64,000 nucleotides of DNA from contig NZ_CP060695.1 of NCBI RefSeq assembly GCF_014352875.1, positions 3,131,501 to 3,195,500 on the forward strand, read 5' to 3'. The DNA is from Polaribacter pectinis. Lineage in GTDB: Bacteria > Bacteroidota > Bacteroidia > Flavobacteriales > Flavobacteriaceae. Below, piece after piece: positions 16,111 to 24,958 of this stretch (position 1 is its first letter; each line of letters opens with the position of its first letter). The notes beneath the pieces were generated by a model, which searched no databases, had not been told where the DNA came from, and worked only from the letters and a program-made list of their open reading frames with translations. The translations under genes were made by a program, and so were the position numbers.

Positions 16111-17157
16111 ATGAAAAAAACATTATTTATTGCAATACTATTTTTATCAATAGTTGCTTGTAAAAAGAACGCAAAAGTTACTTCAGAAGAAAAAACAAAT
16201 ACAGAAAAAATCACAAAATACCCTAGTGATGTAATCCCATTTATGGATGAATGGAAAATACTTTTAGGAGATGGAACTTATGTAGATAGTTTAATTAATT
16301 ACCAAAAAGACAATTTCTTTTATGTTGAAACTGAAGGAGAAACAGATTGGGTGGTTTATAAAACACCAAATTCTGGAGTTACCTCAAGAACTTCAAGCAA
16401 TACAAGAACAGAGTTAGGGCAAAAAAAACATTGGATTCCTGAAGTTGGTGGCAAATTAACTGGTACTTTAAAAGTACAACACGTTTCAACTTCTGGAGAT
16501 GCAAGGGTAGCAGCTTCTTATTCTGTTGTAGTTGGGCAAATTCATAGTGATGAAGGTCATGAAAATGAACCAATAAAAATCTTCTATAAAAAGTTTCCAG
16601 GTCATACAAAGGGCTCTGTTTTTTGGAATTATGAAATCAATACAAAAGGAGATAACTCTAAAAGATGGGATTATTCTAAAGCTATTTGGGGATATGATAT
16701 GTCTGTAGTTGGAACTAATCCAGAAACTTATCCAGAAGAGCCAAAAGACGGTATTGCTTTAGGTGAGGAGTTTAGTTATACAATAAATGTGTATAAAGGC
16801 ATCATGTATCTTACTTTTGAAAGTGAGGGGCATGAAACTATAAAATTCACTAAAAATTTATTGAAATCAGATTTTTCTAAAAAGGAAGATATTCCACAAC
16901 AAATATGGTCATTATATGCTTCTATTGGTAGAGATGGTGTTGAGCGTGAAAATGCATACGCTGGCGAGATAAATTATTTTAAACAAGGTGCTTACAATCA
17001 AACAAACGGAAAAAATCCTGAAGACAATATAGTTTGGTATACAGGTTCTGAAACTTATAATGGAGATATAGCAAAGCAATATGCTAATGGATGTTATTCA
17101 GAAGTTTGGTTTAAAGAAGCTACAGTAGGTGTTGGTACCTCGCCAAATTTAGAGTAA
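16111..17157 (+). CDS. Alginate lyase, polysaccharide lyase family 7, lipoprotein
   Basis: The 348-residue protein has a lipoprotein signal (FLSIVAC, Cys17) and one PL7 jelly-roll domain. The three PL7 signature motifs are present: RTELG at about 99-103 (R-x-E-L-R variant), the catalytic QIH at 143-145, and YFKQGAYNQ at about 289-297 with the catalytic Tyr. The altered first motif (RTELG rather than RSELR) and the insertions resemble the exolytic PL7 branch, but the subfamily is inference. It is second in the operon with PL6 and controlled from the dual operator at 13712. No terminator is evident after it before the next promoter. Confidence 0.93.
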   Translation: MKKTLFIAILFLSIVACKKNAKVTSEEKTNTEKITKYPSDVIPFMDEWKILLGDGTYVDSLINYQKDNFFYVETEGETDWVVYKTPNSGVTSRTSSNTRTELGQKKHWIPEVGGKLTGTLKVQHVSTSGDARVAASYSVVVGQIHSDEGHENEPIKIFYKKFPGHTKGSVFWNYEINTKGDNSKRWDYSKAIWGYDMSVVGTNPETYPEEPKDGIALGEEFSYTINVYKGIMYLTFESEGHETIKFTKNLLKSDFSKKEDIPQQIWSLYASIGRDGVERENAYAGEINYFKQGAYNQTNGKNPEDNIVWYTGSETYNGDIAKQYANGCYSEVWFKEATVGVGTSPNLE

Positions 17158-17350
17158 ACCTTATAATTTCATTTTTATATTTAGTGGTTTCATAGAATAA
17201 TAAAGCTATATTTAAAGAGTCTAATTTTTGTTTTTTTTCAATCAATAATTTTGTTTTTATACTACTTGATAATAGTAGGTGTTTTAAAGAATTAATAGTT
17301 AGGCTTTTAAACTAATTTTAACTTCTCCTTTGAAAATACAAATTTATTTG

Positions 17351-17380
17351 TATATTTGGTTTACCAAATTGGTTTACCAA
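17351..17380 (+). promoter_or_regulatory. Promoter with two tandem TTGGTTTACCAA operators (unknown T9SS gene-PL17-cupin)
   Basis: The -7 box TATATTTG (17351-17358) overlaps palindrome TTGGTTTACCAA (17356-17367). A second copy lies at 17369-17380, again 13 bp on. The leader to the ATG at 17418 would be about 54 nt. Confidence 0.85.
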
Positions 17381-17417
17381 TTAAAAATGCAGTTATTAAT
17401 TTATATAAACAAAACAC

Positions 17418-18773
17418 ATGAAAAAAACATTACTTTTAATTACAATATTGTTTGTAAGTACTTTTGGGTTTTCTCAAACCTATGATAACAGTACTTATTT
17501 TATTAGTGAATTAATTCCAAGTCCACCAAACAGTTCAAGTTTAATAAACGACTCTGATAATGCTTCGATTCCAGATTATCAAAGTGATGTAGATGATGGA
17601 ATAGAGTATTTTGAATTTAGAGGAACACCAAACGCTACAATTGATAATGATGTATATTTTATTATGATTGATGGTGATGGTGATGATAGTGATGTTGGTG
17701 CCAATATTGGTAAAGTTAGAGACGCAGTAAACTTAAGCGGTTTGCAGTTTGGAGCTAATGGAATTTTAGCAATTGTAGTAGATATTACTATGGATTCTGG
17801 TGCTTTAGGTGCAGATGGAACTCTTGATATTAGTGGAACTAAATGGATTAATCCATACGCTACTGATTTAGCATCTTCTGGAGCTAATGTTGTAACCATA
17901 CAACTAACTGCATCTTCTATAGATTGGACAGACGAAGATCCTAGTGGAGATGGTATTAATGAAACATTAAATAAGTTTAATATATCTTCTAAAACTCCAG
18001 ATATTGGATATGATGGAAGTATAAGCGATCAAAGTGCTACTTATATGATCGTTAAATCTACAGCTGGTAACCCTAAGAATGAACTTGTAGATTCTAATGA
18101 AGATGGAGTTTTAGATGGAGCTGCAACTAGTTGGACTATTTATGACTCTGTAAGCATATTAGATGACGATGATATTACTACTGGAAATAGTGAAGTAGGT
18201 GAATTTGGTTACGGAAAAATTATTTTTGTTGAAAGGTTACTTTCTACAGATCCTTTACTTCATTTCGATGCTTCTATTTCTCCTACAATTGTAACTCTTG
18301 ATCAATATCCTAATTATGTTGCTAGACAAGGTGTTAAAACAGGTTATGCAGCAACCACAGATGGTGTAGATAATGATGATTGGATGGCTGGACGTGTAAA
18401 TTCACTTTCATATCCTAGTTGGAAATTTAGCAGTAATGCAGCTAGAAACATACCAACCTCTTTATCTAGTACAAATCTTGCTACTTCTACATATGGAGAA
18501 GTTAATCCAGATTTTAGTGCAACTGCATCTATAGATGGCGTTTTTACTTCTAAAGTTTCTGTATATCCAAATCCAGCAAACGAGTTTGTAACAATTTCTT
18601 CTGCTGTAGAAATTAACAAAGTAGAGGTTTATAACTTATTAGGTAAAAAAGTTATAAGTACTTCAAAATTAAATAATAACAATTTAGACATTTCTTCTTT
18701 AGCTAAAGGAGTTTACATGATGAAACTTACGAGTGGAGAGTCTGTAGCTTCTAAAAAGTTAATTAAGAAATAA
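17418..18773 (+). CDS. Unknown T9SS-secreted protein of the alginate locus (lamin-tail-like EYFEFRGTPN motif)
   Basis: The 451-residue protein has a signal peptide (about 1-19, ending GFSQ), a very acidic body and a T9SS type A tail (about 375-451; YPNPANEFVTI, LGKKVIS, SSLAKGVYMMKL). Residues about 61-110 (EYFEFRGTPNATI, MIDGDGDDSD, LSGLQFGANGILAI) resemble secreted proteins with a lamin-tail-like fold. DPSGDGINE and DSNEDGVLDG look like calcium-binding loops. I do not recognise an enzyme family and no lyase motifs are present. It leads a transcript with its own dual operator, and a leaky terminator separates it from PL17, so it may be the most highly expressed product of that operon. A surface binding or structural role in alginate use is inference. 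Confidence 0.7.
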   Translation: MKKTLLLITILFVSTFGFSQTYDNSTYFISELIPSPPNSSSLINDSDNASIPDYQSDVDDGIEYFEFRGTPNATIDNDVYFIMIDGDGDDSDVGANIGKVRDAVNLSGLQFGANGILAIVVDITMDSGALGADGTLDISGTKWINPYATDLASSGANVVTIQLTASSIDWTDEDPSGDGINETLNKFNISSKTPDIGYDGSISDQSATYMIVKSTAGNPKNELVDSNEDGVLDGAATSWTIYDSVSILDDDDITTGNSEVGEFGYGKIIFVERLLSTDPLLHFDASISPTIVTLDQYPNYVARQGVKTGYAATTDGVDNDDWMAGRVNSLSYPSWKFSSNAARNIPTSLSSTNLATSTYGEVNPDFSATASIDGVFTSKVSVYPNPANEFVTISSAVEINKVEVYNLLGKKVISTSKLNNNNLDISSLAKGVYMMKLTSGESVASKKLIKK

Positions 18774-18797
18774 TTAAACCTTATAATTAAATAAAAA

Positions 18798-18826
18798 AAG
18801 AACTCATTTTATGGGTTCTTTTTTTT
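18798..18826 (+). terminator. Intra-operon terminator before PL17
   Basis: The 10-bp stem AAGAACTCAT/ATGGGTTCTT (one G-U pair) has a 3-nt loop and an eight-T tail. No new promoter box follows before PL17, so this hairpin probably lets only part of the transcription through. Confidence 0.75.
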
Positions 18827-18840
18827 CAATTTTTTTTAAA

Positions 18841-21087
18841 ATGAAGAATTTTCAAACACTTTTATTAGTACTAACAGTCTTTTATTCTTGTAATGATAAA
18901 AAAGAATCAACAGTTTCTGCAGATGAAAATCAGCATCCAAAACTAATTTTAACTAAAAAAGGTGTAGAAAAAATTAGAGCTTCTCTAGGTTCTGTTCCGA
19001 TTTTTGATAAAACTTTAGAAAAGGTAAAAAAAGAAGTAGATGCCGAAATTGCTGATGGTATAAAAATGCCAATTCCTAAACATTATTCTGGAGGCTATTC
19101 TCACGATCAGCACAAAAGAAATATGGTGGTTTTGCAAAAAGCTGGTGTACTATATCAAATTTTAGATGACGAAAAGTATGCAGCATATGTAAAAGACATG
19201 TTGATGCAATATGAGGCAATGTATAAAACATTACCTGTGCATCCTAAAACAAGATCGTATGCAAGAGGTAAATTATTTTGGCAATGTTTAAACGATTCTA
19301 ATTGGTTGGTTTATGTTAGTCAAGCTTATGATTGTGTTTATAATTATTTATCTGAAGAAGAACGTAACAAATTAGAAAAGAATTTATTTAAACCATTTGC
19401 AGATTTTATTTCAATTGGTAATCCTCAATTTTATCAAAGAGTTCACAACCATAGTACTTGGGGAAATGCAGCAGTAGGAATGATTGGTTTGGTAATGGAT
19501 GATCAAGAATTAATTGATCGTGCACTTTACGGAATTAAAGATTTAAAATTAGATACTACAGAAAAAGATGATGATGGAGGTTTTTTAAATAAAGATGGAA
19601 AAGCTGGTTTTTTAGCAAACATAGAAGAGCCATTTTCACCCGATGGTTATTATAATGAAGGTCCATATTATCAACGTTATGCAATGTATCCTTTTTTAAT
19701 TTTTGCAGAAGGACTACACAACGTAAAATCAGAATTAAAAATATTTGAATACAAAGATGGTGTCTTATTAAAATCTATAAATGCTTTATTAAATTTATCA
19801 GATGCAGATGGCGATTTTTTTCCATTGAACGATGGTCAGAAAGGTATGTCTTATTACACTAGTGCTTTAGTTACAGCTGTAGATATTTCCTATCATTTTG
19901 GAGATCAAGATCCAGGTTTGTTGTCTATAGCAGCTGCTCAAGATCGTGTATTATTAGACGATTCTGGTTTGTCAGTTGCGCTTGGTATTAAAGATGGTAA
20001 AATAGCACCTTTTAATAAAAAGTCTATTAATCTTTCTGATGGTCCAAATGGAAAACAAGGAGGTGTTGCAATTTTAAGAAATGAAGATATTGAGTTGGTA
20101 TTTAAATATGCTGCACAAGGATCTAGTCATGGTCATTATGATAAGCTATCTTATTCATTACATGAAAAAGGAGATGAAATTCTTCAAGATTATGGTTTGG
20201 CAAGATTTGTAAATATCGAGCAAAAAGGGGGTGGAAATTACCTAAAAGAAAACAAAACTTGGGCAAAACAAACCATTGCACATAATACAGTAACACAAAA
20301 TGAAACTTCACATTTTAATGCTAAATATGAAATAGGAAGTCAGCATCATTCAGTGTTAAACTATTTTTCTTCAGAAAATGAAAACGTACAAGTAGCCAGT
20401 GCAAAAGAAAGCAATGCTTATCCAGGTACAGATATGCTTCGTACAATGGCAGTTATAAAAGATACAGATTTCGAAAAACCATATATGTTAGATATTATGA
20501 AGGTAACTTCTAATAAAGCAAATCAATATGATTTTCCATATTACTTTTTAGGTCAAGTATTAAAAACAAACTTTGATTATAACACTCCTAAAACCCTAAA
20601 TACTTTAGGAGATAAAAATGGGTATCAACACTTGTATGTAGAAGGAACAGCGAAAGCTTCTAATGATAATAGCAAACTATCTTGGTTAAATAAGGGGAAG
20701 TTTTACACCTTAACAACTTTAACTAATAATAATGATGAATTATTCTTTACAAGAATTGGTGCAAATGATCCTGAATTTAATTTAAGACGAGAGGCAGCGT
20801 TAATGTTAAGAAGAAAAGATACTAAAAATACACTTTTTGTTTCGGCAATTGAGGCGCATGGAAGTTATAGTCCTGTTACAGAATCTGCAGTAAACTCTAA
20901 CAGTAATATTAAGGAGTTGCAAGTGGTTTTAGACACAGAAGATTATACTGCAGTGCAGATAACTAACGTAAATGATAATGTAAAACTTTTTATAACATCA
21001 AATACAAATGCTTCAAAAGAAGCAAAACACAAAATTAAAATTAACAATAAGAATTACGAATGGTCTGGTTCTTATTATTTCGAATAA
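18841..21087 (+). CDS. Oligoalginate lyase, polysaccharide lyase family 17, lipoprotein
   Basis: PL17 enzymes are exolytic oligoalginate lyases releasing unsaturated monouronate. The 748-residue protein starts MKNFQTLLLVLTVFYSCND (lipobox Cys near residue 17). An alpha/alpha-toroid N-terminal domain (about 60-370) has VHNHSTWGNAAVGM, DGYYNEGPYYQRYAMYP and PLNDGQKG. A heparinase II/III-like beta domain has SSHGHYDKLSYSLHEKGDE and IAHNTVTQNET, holding the expected His/Tyr catalytic and zinc residues. The ATG at 18841 is used because the upstream ATG at 18811 lies within the terminator stem. The KdgF-like cupin follows after 18 nt, matching the order of reactions. Confidence 0.95.
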   Translation: MKNFQTLLLVLTVFYSCNDKKESTVSADENQHPKLILTKKGVEKIRASLGSVPIFDKTLEKVKKEVDAEIADGIKMPIPKHYSGGYSHDQHKRNMVVLQKAGVLYQILDDEKYAAYVKDMLMQYEAMYKTLPVHPKTRSYARGKLFWQCLNDSNWLVYVSQAYDCVYNYLSEEERNKLEKNLFKPFADFISIGNPQFYQRVHNHSTWGNAAVGMIGLVMDDQELIDRALYGIKDLKLDTTEKDDDGGFLNKDGKAGFLANIEEPFSPDGYYNEGPYYQRYAMYPFLIFAEGLHNVKSELKIFEYKDGVLLKSINALLNLSDADGDFFPLNDGQKGMSYYTSALVTAVDISYHFGDQDPGLLSIAAAQDRVLLDDSGLSVALGIKDGKIAPFNKKSINLSDGPNGKQGGVAILRNEDIELVFKYAAQGSSHGHYDKLSYSLHEKGDEILQDYGLARFVNIEQKGGGNYLKENKTWAKQTIAHNTVTQNETSHFNAKYEIGSQHHSVLNYFSSENENVQVASAKESNAYPGTDMLRTMAVIKDTDFEKPYMLDIMKVTSNKANQYDFPYYFLGQVLKTNFDYNTPKTLNTLGDKNGYQHLYVEGTAKASNDNSKLSWLNKGKFYTLTTLTNNNDELFFTRIGANDPEFNLRREAALMLRRKDTKNTLFVSAIEAHGSYSPVTESAVNSNSNIKELQVVLDTEDYTAVQITNVNDNVKLFITSNTNASKEAKHKIKINNKNYEWSGSYYFE

Positions 21088-21105
21088 CTTAAAATAATTA
21101 AAAAG

Positions 21106-21480
21106 ATGAAAAGATTTAGCGAAAAATATATCACTACAAAAGAAATGGAATGGGAAGAACTTGGTGGAGGAGTATCAAGAAAATTCTTGGGTTACGATAA
21201 TCAAATAATGATGGTAAGCGTAAAATTTGAAAAAGGAGCATTAGGTTCTCCTCATCAACATTTTCATACCCAAGCTACGTATTGTGTTTCAGGAAAATTC
21301 GAATTTGAAATTGATGGTGTAAAGAAAATTGTAGAAGCAGGAGATGGTGTTTATATAGAGCCTAATTTATTACATAGTGCAATTTGTTTGGAAGAAGGTC
21401 AGCTAATTGACACCTTCAGTCCTGTAAGAGAAGACTTCTTAAGTGGTGACGGAGTCTCTTATTTTGGAGATAAAAAATAA
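21106..21480 (+). CDS. kdgF: Cupin protein, KdgF-like (linearises unsaturated uronate to DEH)
   Basis: The 124-residue single cupin has the metal-binding motif SPHQHFHTQATYCVSGKFEFEI and the second motif PNLLHSAICLEEG. KdgF-type cupins convert 4,5-unsaturated monouronates from lyases into the linear ketouronate DEH (or its pectin counterpart). Position directly after PL17 (18 nt), whose product is the expected substrate, supports the call. It has no signal peptide, so the step is cytosolic. Cupins are diverse, so the exact activity remains inference. It ends the operon: two hairpins follow. Confidence 0.85.
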   Translation: MKRFSEKYITTKEMEWEELGGGVSRKFLGYDNQIMMVSVKFEKGALGSPHQHFHTQATYCVSGKFEFEIDGVKKIVEAGDGVYIEPNLLHSAICLEEGQLIDTFSPVREDFLSGDGVSYFGDKK

Positions 21481-21510
21481 TAAAGAAAAGATTAACAACT
21501 TCAATAAGAT

Positions 21511-21545
21511 TTTAAAGAGAATTTATATTACAAATTCTCTTTAAA
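21511..21545 (+). terminator. First hairpin after the PL17-cupin operon
   Basis: A 14-bp perfect stem, TTTAAAGAGAATTT/AAATTCTCTTTAAA, with a 7-nt loop. It lacks a strong T-tract of its own but precedes a true terminator, so it may stabilise the 3' end. Confidence 0.6.
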
Positions 21546-21560
21546 ATCTATCTTATATCT

Positions 21561-21587
21561 AAAAAAAAGGCTTTTAAGCCTTTTTTT
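21561..21587 (+). terminator. Intrinsic terminator after the cupin gene
   Basis: The AAAAGGCTT/AAGCCTTTT stem with a TT loop and a run of seven T closes the operon before the susC promoter. Confidence 0.85.
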
Positions 21588-21652
21588 AGTCTTAATAAGT
21601 TAAGATTTTATGGAATAATTAACATTTAATTTTTTTATTTCAAAAAAATATA

Positions 21653-21695
21653 TATATTTGGTAAACCAATTTGGTTAACCACCTTGGTTTACCAG
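21653..21695 (+). promoter_or_regulatory. Promoter with three tandem TTGGT-WW-ACCA operators (susCD operon)
   Basis: The -7 box TATATTTG (21653-21660) overlaps TTGGTAAACCAA (21658-21669). TTGGTTAACCAC (21671-21682) and TTGGTTTACCAG (21684-21695) follow, all in the same 13-bp register. This is the only promoter in the locus with three copies. Confidence 0.85.
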
Positions 21696-21836
21696 GTAAA
21701 TTCTTTTAAGTAGTAAACATATATATTAAGCTTTAAGTCATATAGTTAGCAGTATTTATCCTTAAAGTTTTAAAATGACATCTTCCTAAAAGAATTAAGT
21801 TCAAATTTTAAACAAAATAATTCAAACCAATTAACT

Positions 21837-24800
21837 ATGAATTTAAAAATCAAATCAGTATTTATTGTAATGCTTTTATTCTGTGGTGCATTGTTTGCAC
21901 AAGAGGAAGTAACAATAAAAGGAACTGTAACTTCAAAAACAGATGGAGAACCTATTTTGGGGGCTAACATTATTGTACTAAACACAAAAAAAGGAACCAG
22001 TACAGATTTTGATGGTAATTATCAAATTAAAGTAAAATCAGGAGAAATAATTCAATTCTCATATTTAGGTTTTACAACAAAAACGGTTCCTTTTGTGAAT
22101 CAAAAAATTATCAATGTTGAGTTAGCTGAAGATGGTAACATTCTAGATGAAATTGTAGTTGTAGGTTATGGAACTCAAAAGAAAAGCCACTTAACAGGGT
22201 CTATTTCTAAAGTAAAAGGTGAGAAATTAGCAAATATTGCTGTTTCTAGAATAGATGATGCTTTAGTGGGGCAAGTTTCTGGTGTAAATATTCAGGCAAC
22301 TGAAGGTGAAGCTGGTTCAGCTCCAACTTTACGAATTCGTGGTGTTGGTTCTATTACAGGTGACGCAAGTCCTCTAATAGTTGTAGATGGAGTTGTTGTA
22401 CCTAGTGATTACTTAGGTTCTTTAGATATGAATGATGTAGAATCTTTCGAAATATTAAAAGATGCAGCATCTTCTGCAATTTTTGGTTCTAGAGGTGGTA
22501 ACGGAGTTGTAATGATTACTACAAAAAGTGGTAAAGATGGTAAAGTAAAATATAGCTATAATACATCTACAGGTATGAAAACTGCTAGACAAAGTGATGC
22601 TTATTACAGTAGCGTAACAGAAAATGCAGCAGCAGAATATGAGTTTTCTCGAACATTGCAAGATAAAACAAAATATAAGCTATTATTAGGAGATCAAACA
22701 AATTGGCAAGATGTTATTTTTGATGGTGGTAGTATAACCAACCATAGTTTTAGTGCAAGAGGTGGTAATGAAAAATTAAAATTCAGTACCAACTTAAACT
22801 ATAATCATGATGAAGGAGTTTTGTTAACGGATGATTATAAAAAGTTTAGTGTAAAATTAAAACTAGACTATAAAATTAATAAGAAATTTACAGTAGGTGT
22901 AAGTGCAACTCCTTCTTATACAGAGAGAAGACGTTTTGACGGTTCTACACACGATATTTTAAGACAACCATCTTGGTTGCCAGTATATTTAGATGCAAAT
23001 ACTATAAAATATGTAAATAGAACTAGAGATGGTGGTAAATATGCAGATGCTAAAATTGGAGATTATGCAATACAACGTATGTTCGATGATTTCGATTTAA
23101 GTACGGGTTTACCTGTGCCAAATGGTGGTAGCGGAATAGATATTAGTAATACATCTAATACAAATCCTGCAGCTAAAGTTTTAGAAAGAGATAGAAGAGA
23201 TTATAGGAAGAAAATTTTTGGTAGTATTTACGGAAAATATAAAATTGCAGATGGTATTCACTTTAAAACTACATTTTCTGGAGATTATCAAGAATACAGA
23301 AGAAAACGTTACCAAGGTGTACTAGCTAGTAGAAATGGTGCAAGTGCAGCTCAGTTAGATAGTTCTATGACAAAGACAAAGCATTTAGCTTTAGATAATA
23401 TTGTTACTTATAAAAAAGAAATTGGTAAACATGAAATTAATGCTGTTGTAGGTATTTCTGGTGAGCAATATAAAACGGATCATTATCAAATAAGTTCTCA
23501 AGGTTATACAGATGATAGTAACCAGTATATTAATTATAATGATATTTCTAGTCCAGAATACAAAGAAGATTATGAGAGTACTTTATTATCTATGTTTGGT
23601 AGAATAAATTATGCTTATAATGATAAATATTTAATATCTTATAGTTATAGAAGAGACGGTAGTTCTGTATTTGGAGCTAATAATAAATACGGTAACTTTA
23701 TGGCAGGTTCATTAGGTTGGAATGTAGATAAAGAAGATTTTTTATCAGATAGTGAGGTTATTAACAAGTTAAAGTTAAGAGTAAGTTATGGTGTTACTGG
23801 TAATAATAGATTTAGAACTGGTAGTAATTTAATTAACAATTACCCATATATATCAATTTTAGACGAAAGTAGTAATGCTTCTGCAATTATAGATGGTCAA
23901 GTTGTTGGTTCTGTGAATCCTTTAAATATTGAAAACCCAGATTTAAAGTGGGAGAGACAAATTGAATTTAACCCTGGTATAGATTTTGGTTTATTCAATA
24001 ATGTATTTTCTGGTTCTGTAGATTATTACAAGAGAACTTCTGATCAGCTATTATTAAATAACCCAATTTCTACAACAACTGGTTTTAACAGCGCTTTGAT
24101 TAATATTGGTGAAGTTGTAAATTCTGGTGTTGAAGTAGAGTTAAGAACAAAGAATATTACAAATGAAAGCTTTAAGTGGAGTTCTACTTTTATTGCTTCG
24201 ACAAATAAAAATGAATTAACAAATTTTGCAGACTCTAATGGTCAAAGATTAAGTGTAGATTCTAAAAGAGCAGCAGAGTGGATTAATTTAGAAGGAAACC
24301 CTATATCTTCTTTCTATGGTTGGGTTACAAGTAGAGATATTCCAAGAGAATTTTTAAACAATCCTTTTCATCCAATTGGCGCAGAAGCACAAGATGTATA
24401 TGTAAAAGATTTAAATGGTGATGGTATTATAGATGACGATGATAAAACAATTCTTGGAAACCCTTATCCAGAATTAGTTTGGAGTTTTACCAATAATTTT
24501 AATATTGGAAATGTAGATTTTTCATTCATGTTTCAAGGAAGTCATGGTGCAGAAGTTAGAAATATGGGAGACCAATACATTCTAAATCACTTTAATAGTG
24601 GGCAAGATTATAATACTGCTACTACACCACAACAAGACTTTATTAGACAAAAAATATTTACAGATGATATAATTCAAGATGCTTCATATATTGCATTAAG
24701 AAATGTAAGTATTGGTTACAACTTACCTGTTGATATGTTATCAGACTTAAAATTATCTAGATTAAGAGTTTATGCTTCTGGTCAAAATTTAATGTACTTA

Positions 24801-24929
24801 ACTGCAAGTGATTATACTGGTTTTAATCCAGAATCTATAAACACTACTAGCGCAACAACTTATGGTTACCAAAGAGCAGGTTCGCCAGTATTTAGTACAA
24901 TATCTTTAGGAATAAATGTAGATTTTTAA
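21837..24929 (+). CDS. SusC-like TonB-dependent outer-membrane receptor (alginate oligosaccharide uptake)
   Basis: The 1030-residue protein has a signal peptide (about 1-21), a carboxypeptidase-regulatory-like domain (about 24-105; TVTSKTDGEPILGANIIV) and a TonB-box/plug region (DEIVVVGYGTQKKSHLTGS at about 105-123, then LRIRGVGSITGDASPLIVVDG). A 22-strand barrel ends in GINVDF with the terminal Phe typical of outer-membrane proteins. With the SusD partner 29 nt downstream it forms the active importer for oligosaccharides. Substrate assignment to alginate comes from the surrounding lyases, not from the receptor itself. It is preceded by an unusually long leader and three operators. Confidence 0.96.
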   Translation: MNLKIKSVFIVMLLFCGALFAQEEVTIKGTVTSKTDGEPILGANIIVLNTKKGTSTDFDGNYQIKVKSGEIIQFSYLGFTTKTVPFVNQKIINVELAEDGNILDEIVVVGYGTQKKSHLTGSISKVKGEKLANIAVSRIDDALVGQVSGVNIQATEGEAGSAPTLRIRGVGSITGDASPLIVVDGVVVPSDYLGSLDMNDVESFEILKDAASSAIFGSRGGNGVVMITTKSGKDGKVKYSYNTSTGMKTARQSDAYYSSVTENAAAEYEFSRTLQDKTKYKLLLGDQTNWQDVIFDGGSITNHSFSARGGNEKLKFSTNLNYNHDEGVLLTDDYKKFSVKLKLDYKINKKFTVGVSATPSYTERRRFDGSTHDILRQPSWLPVYLDANTIKYVNRTRDGGKYADAKIGDYAIQRMFDDFDLSTGLPVPNGGSGIDISNTSNTNPAAKVLERDRRDYRKKIFGSIYGKYKIADGIHFKTTFSGDYQEYRRKRYQGVLASRNGASAAQLDSSMTKTKHLALDNIVTYKKEIGKHEINAVVGISGEQYKTDHYQISSQGYTDDSNQYINYNDISSPEYKEDYESTLLSMFGRINYAYNDKYLISYSYRRDGSSVFGANNKYGNFMAGSLGWNVDKEDFLSDSEVINKLKLRVSYGVTGNNRFRTGSNLINNYPYISILDESSNASAIIDGQVVGSVNPLNIENPDLKWERQIEFNPGIDFGLFNNVFSGSVDYYKRTSDQLLLNNPISTTTGFNSALINIGEVVNSGVEVELRTKNITNESFKWSSTFIASTNKNELTNFADSNGQRLSVDSKRAAEWINLEGNPISSFYGWVTSRDIPREFLNNPFHPIGAEAQDVYVKDLNGDGIIDDDDKTILGNPYPELVWSFTNNFNIGNVDFSFMFQGSHGAEVRNMGDQYILNHFNSGQDYNTATTPQQDFIRQKIFTDDIIQDASYIALRNVSIGYNLPVDMLSDLKLSRLRVYASGQNLMYLTASDYTGFNPESINTTSATTYGYQRAGSPVFSTISLGINVDF

Positions 24930-24958
24930 GAACCATTAATTTGAAAACAAAAAACATT

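Larger units (their letters stand above)
21481..21836. other. 356-nt region between the cupin and SusC genes
   Basis: It holds two transcription-ending hairpins (21511-21545, 21561-21587), the triple operator/promoter (21653-21695) and a long leader of about 170 nt before SusC. No protein frame is credible. Confidence 0.75.
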
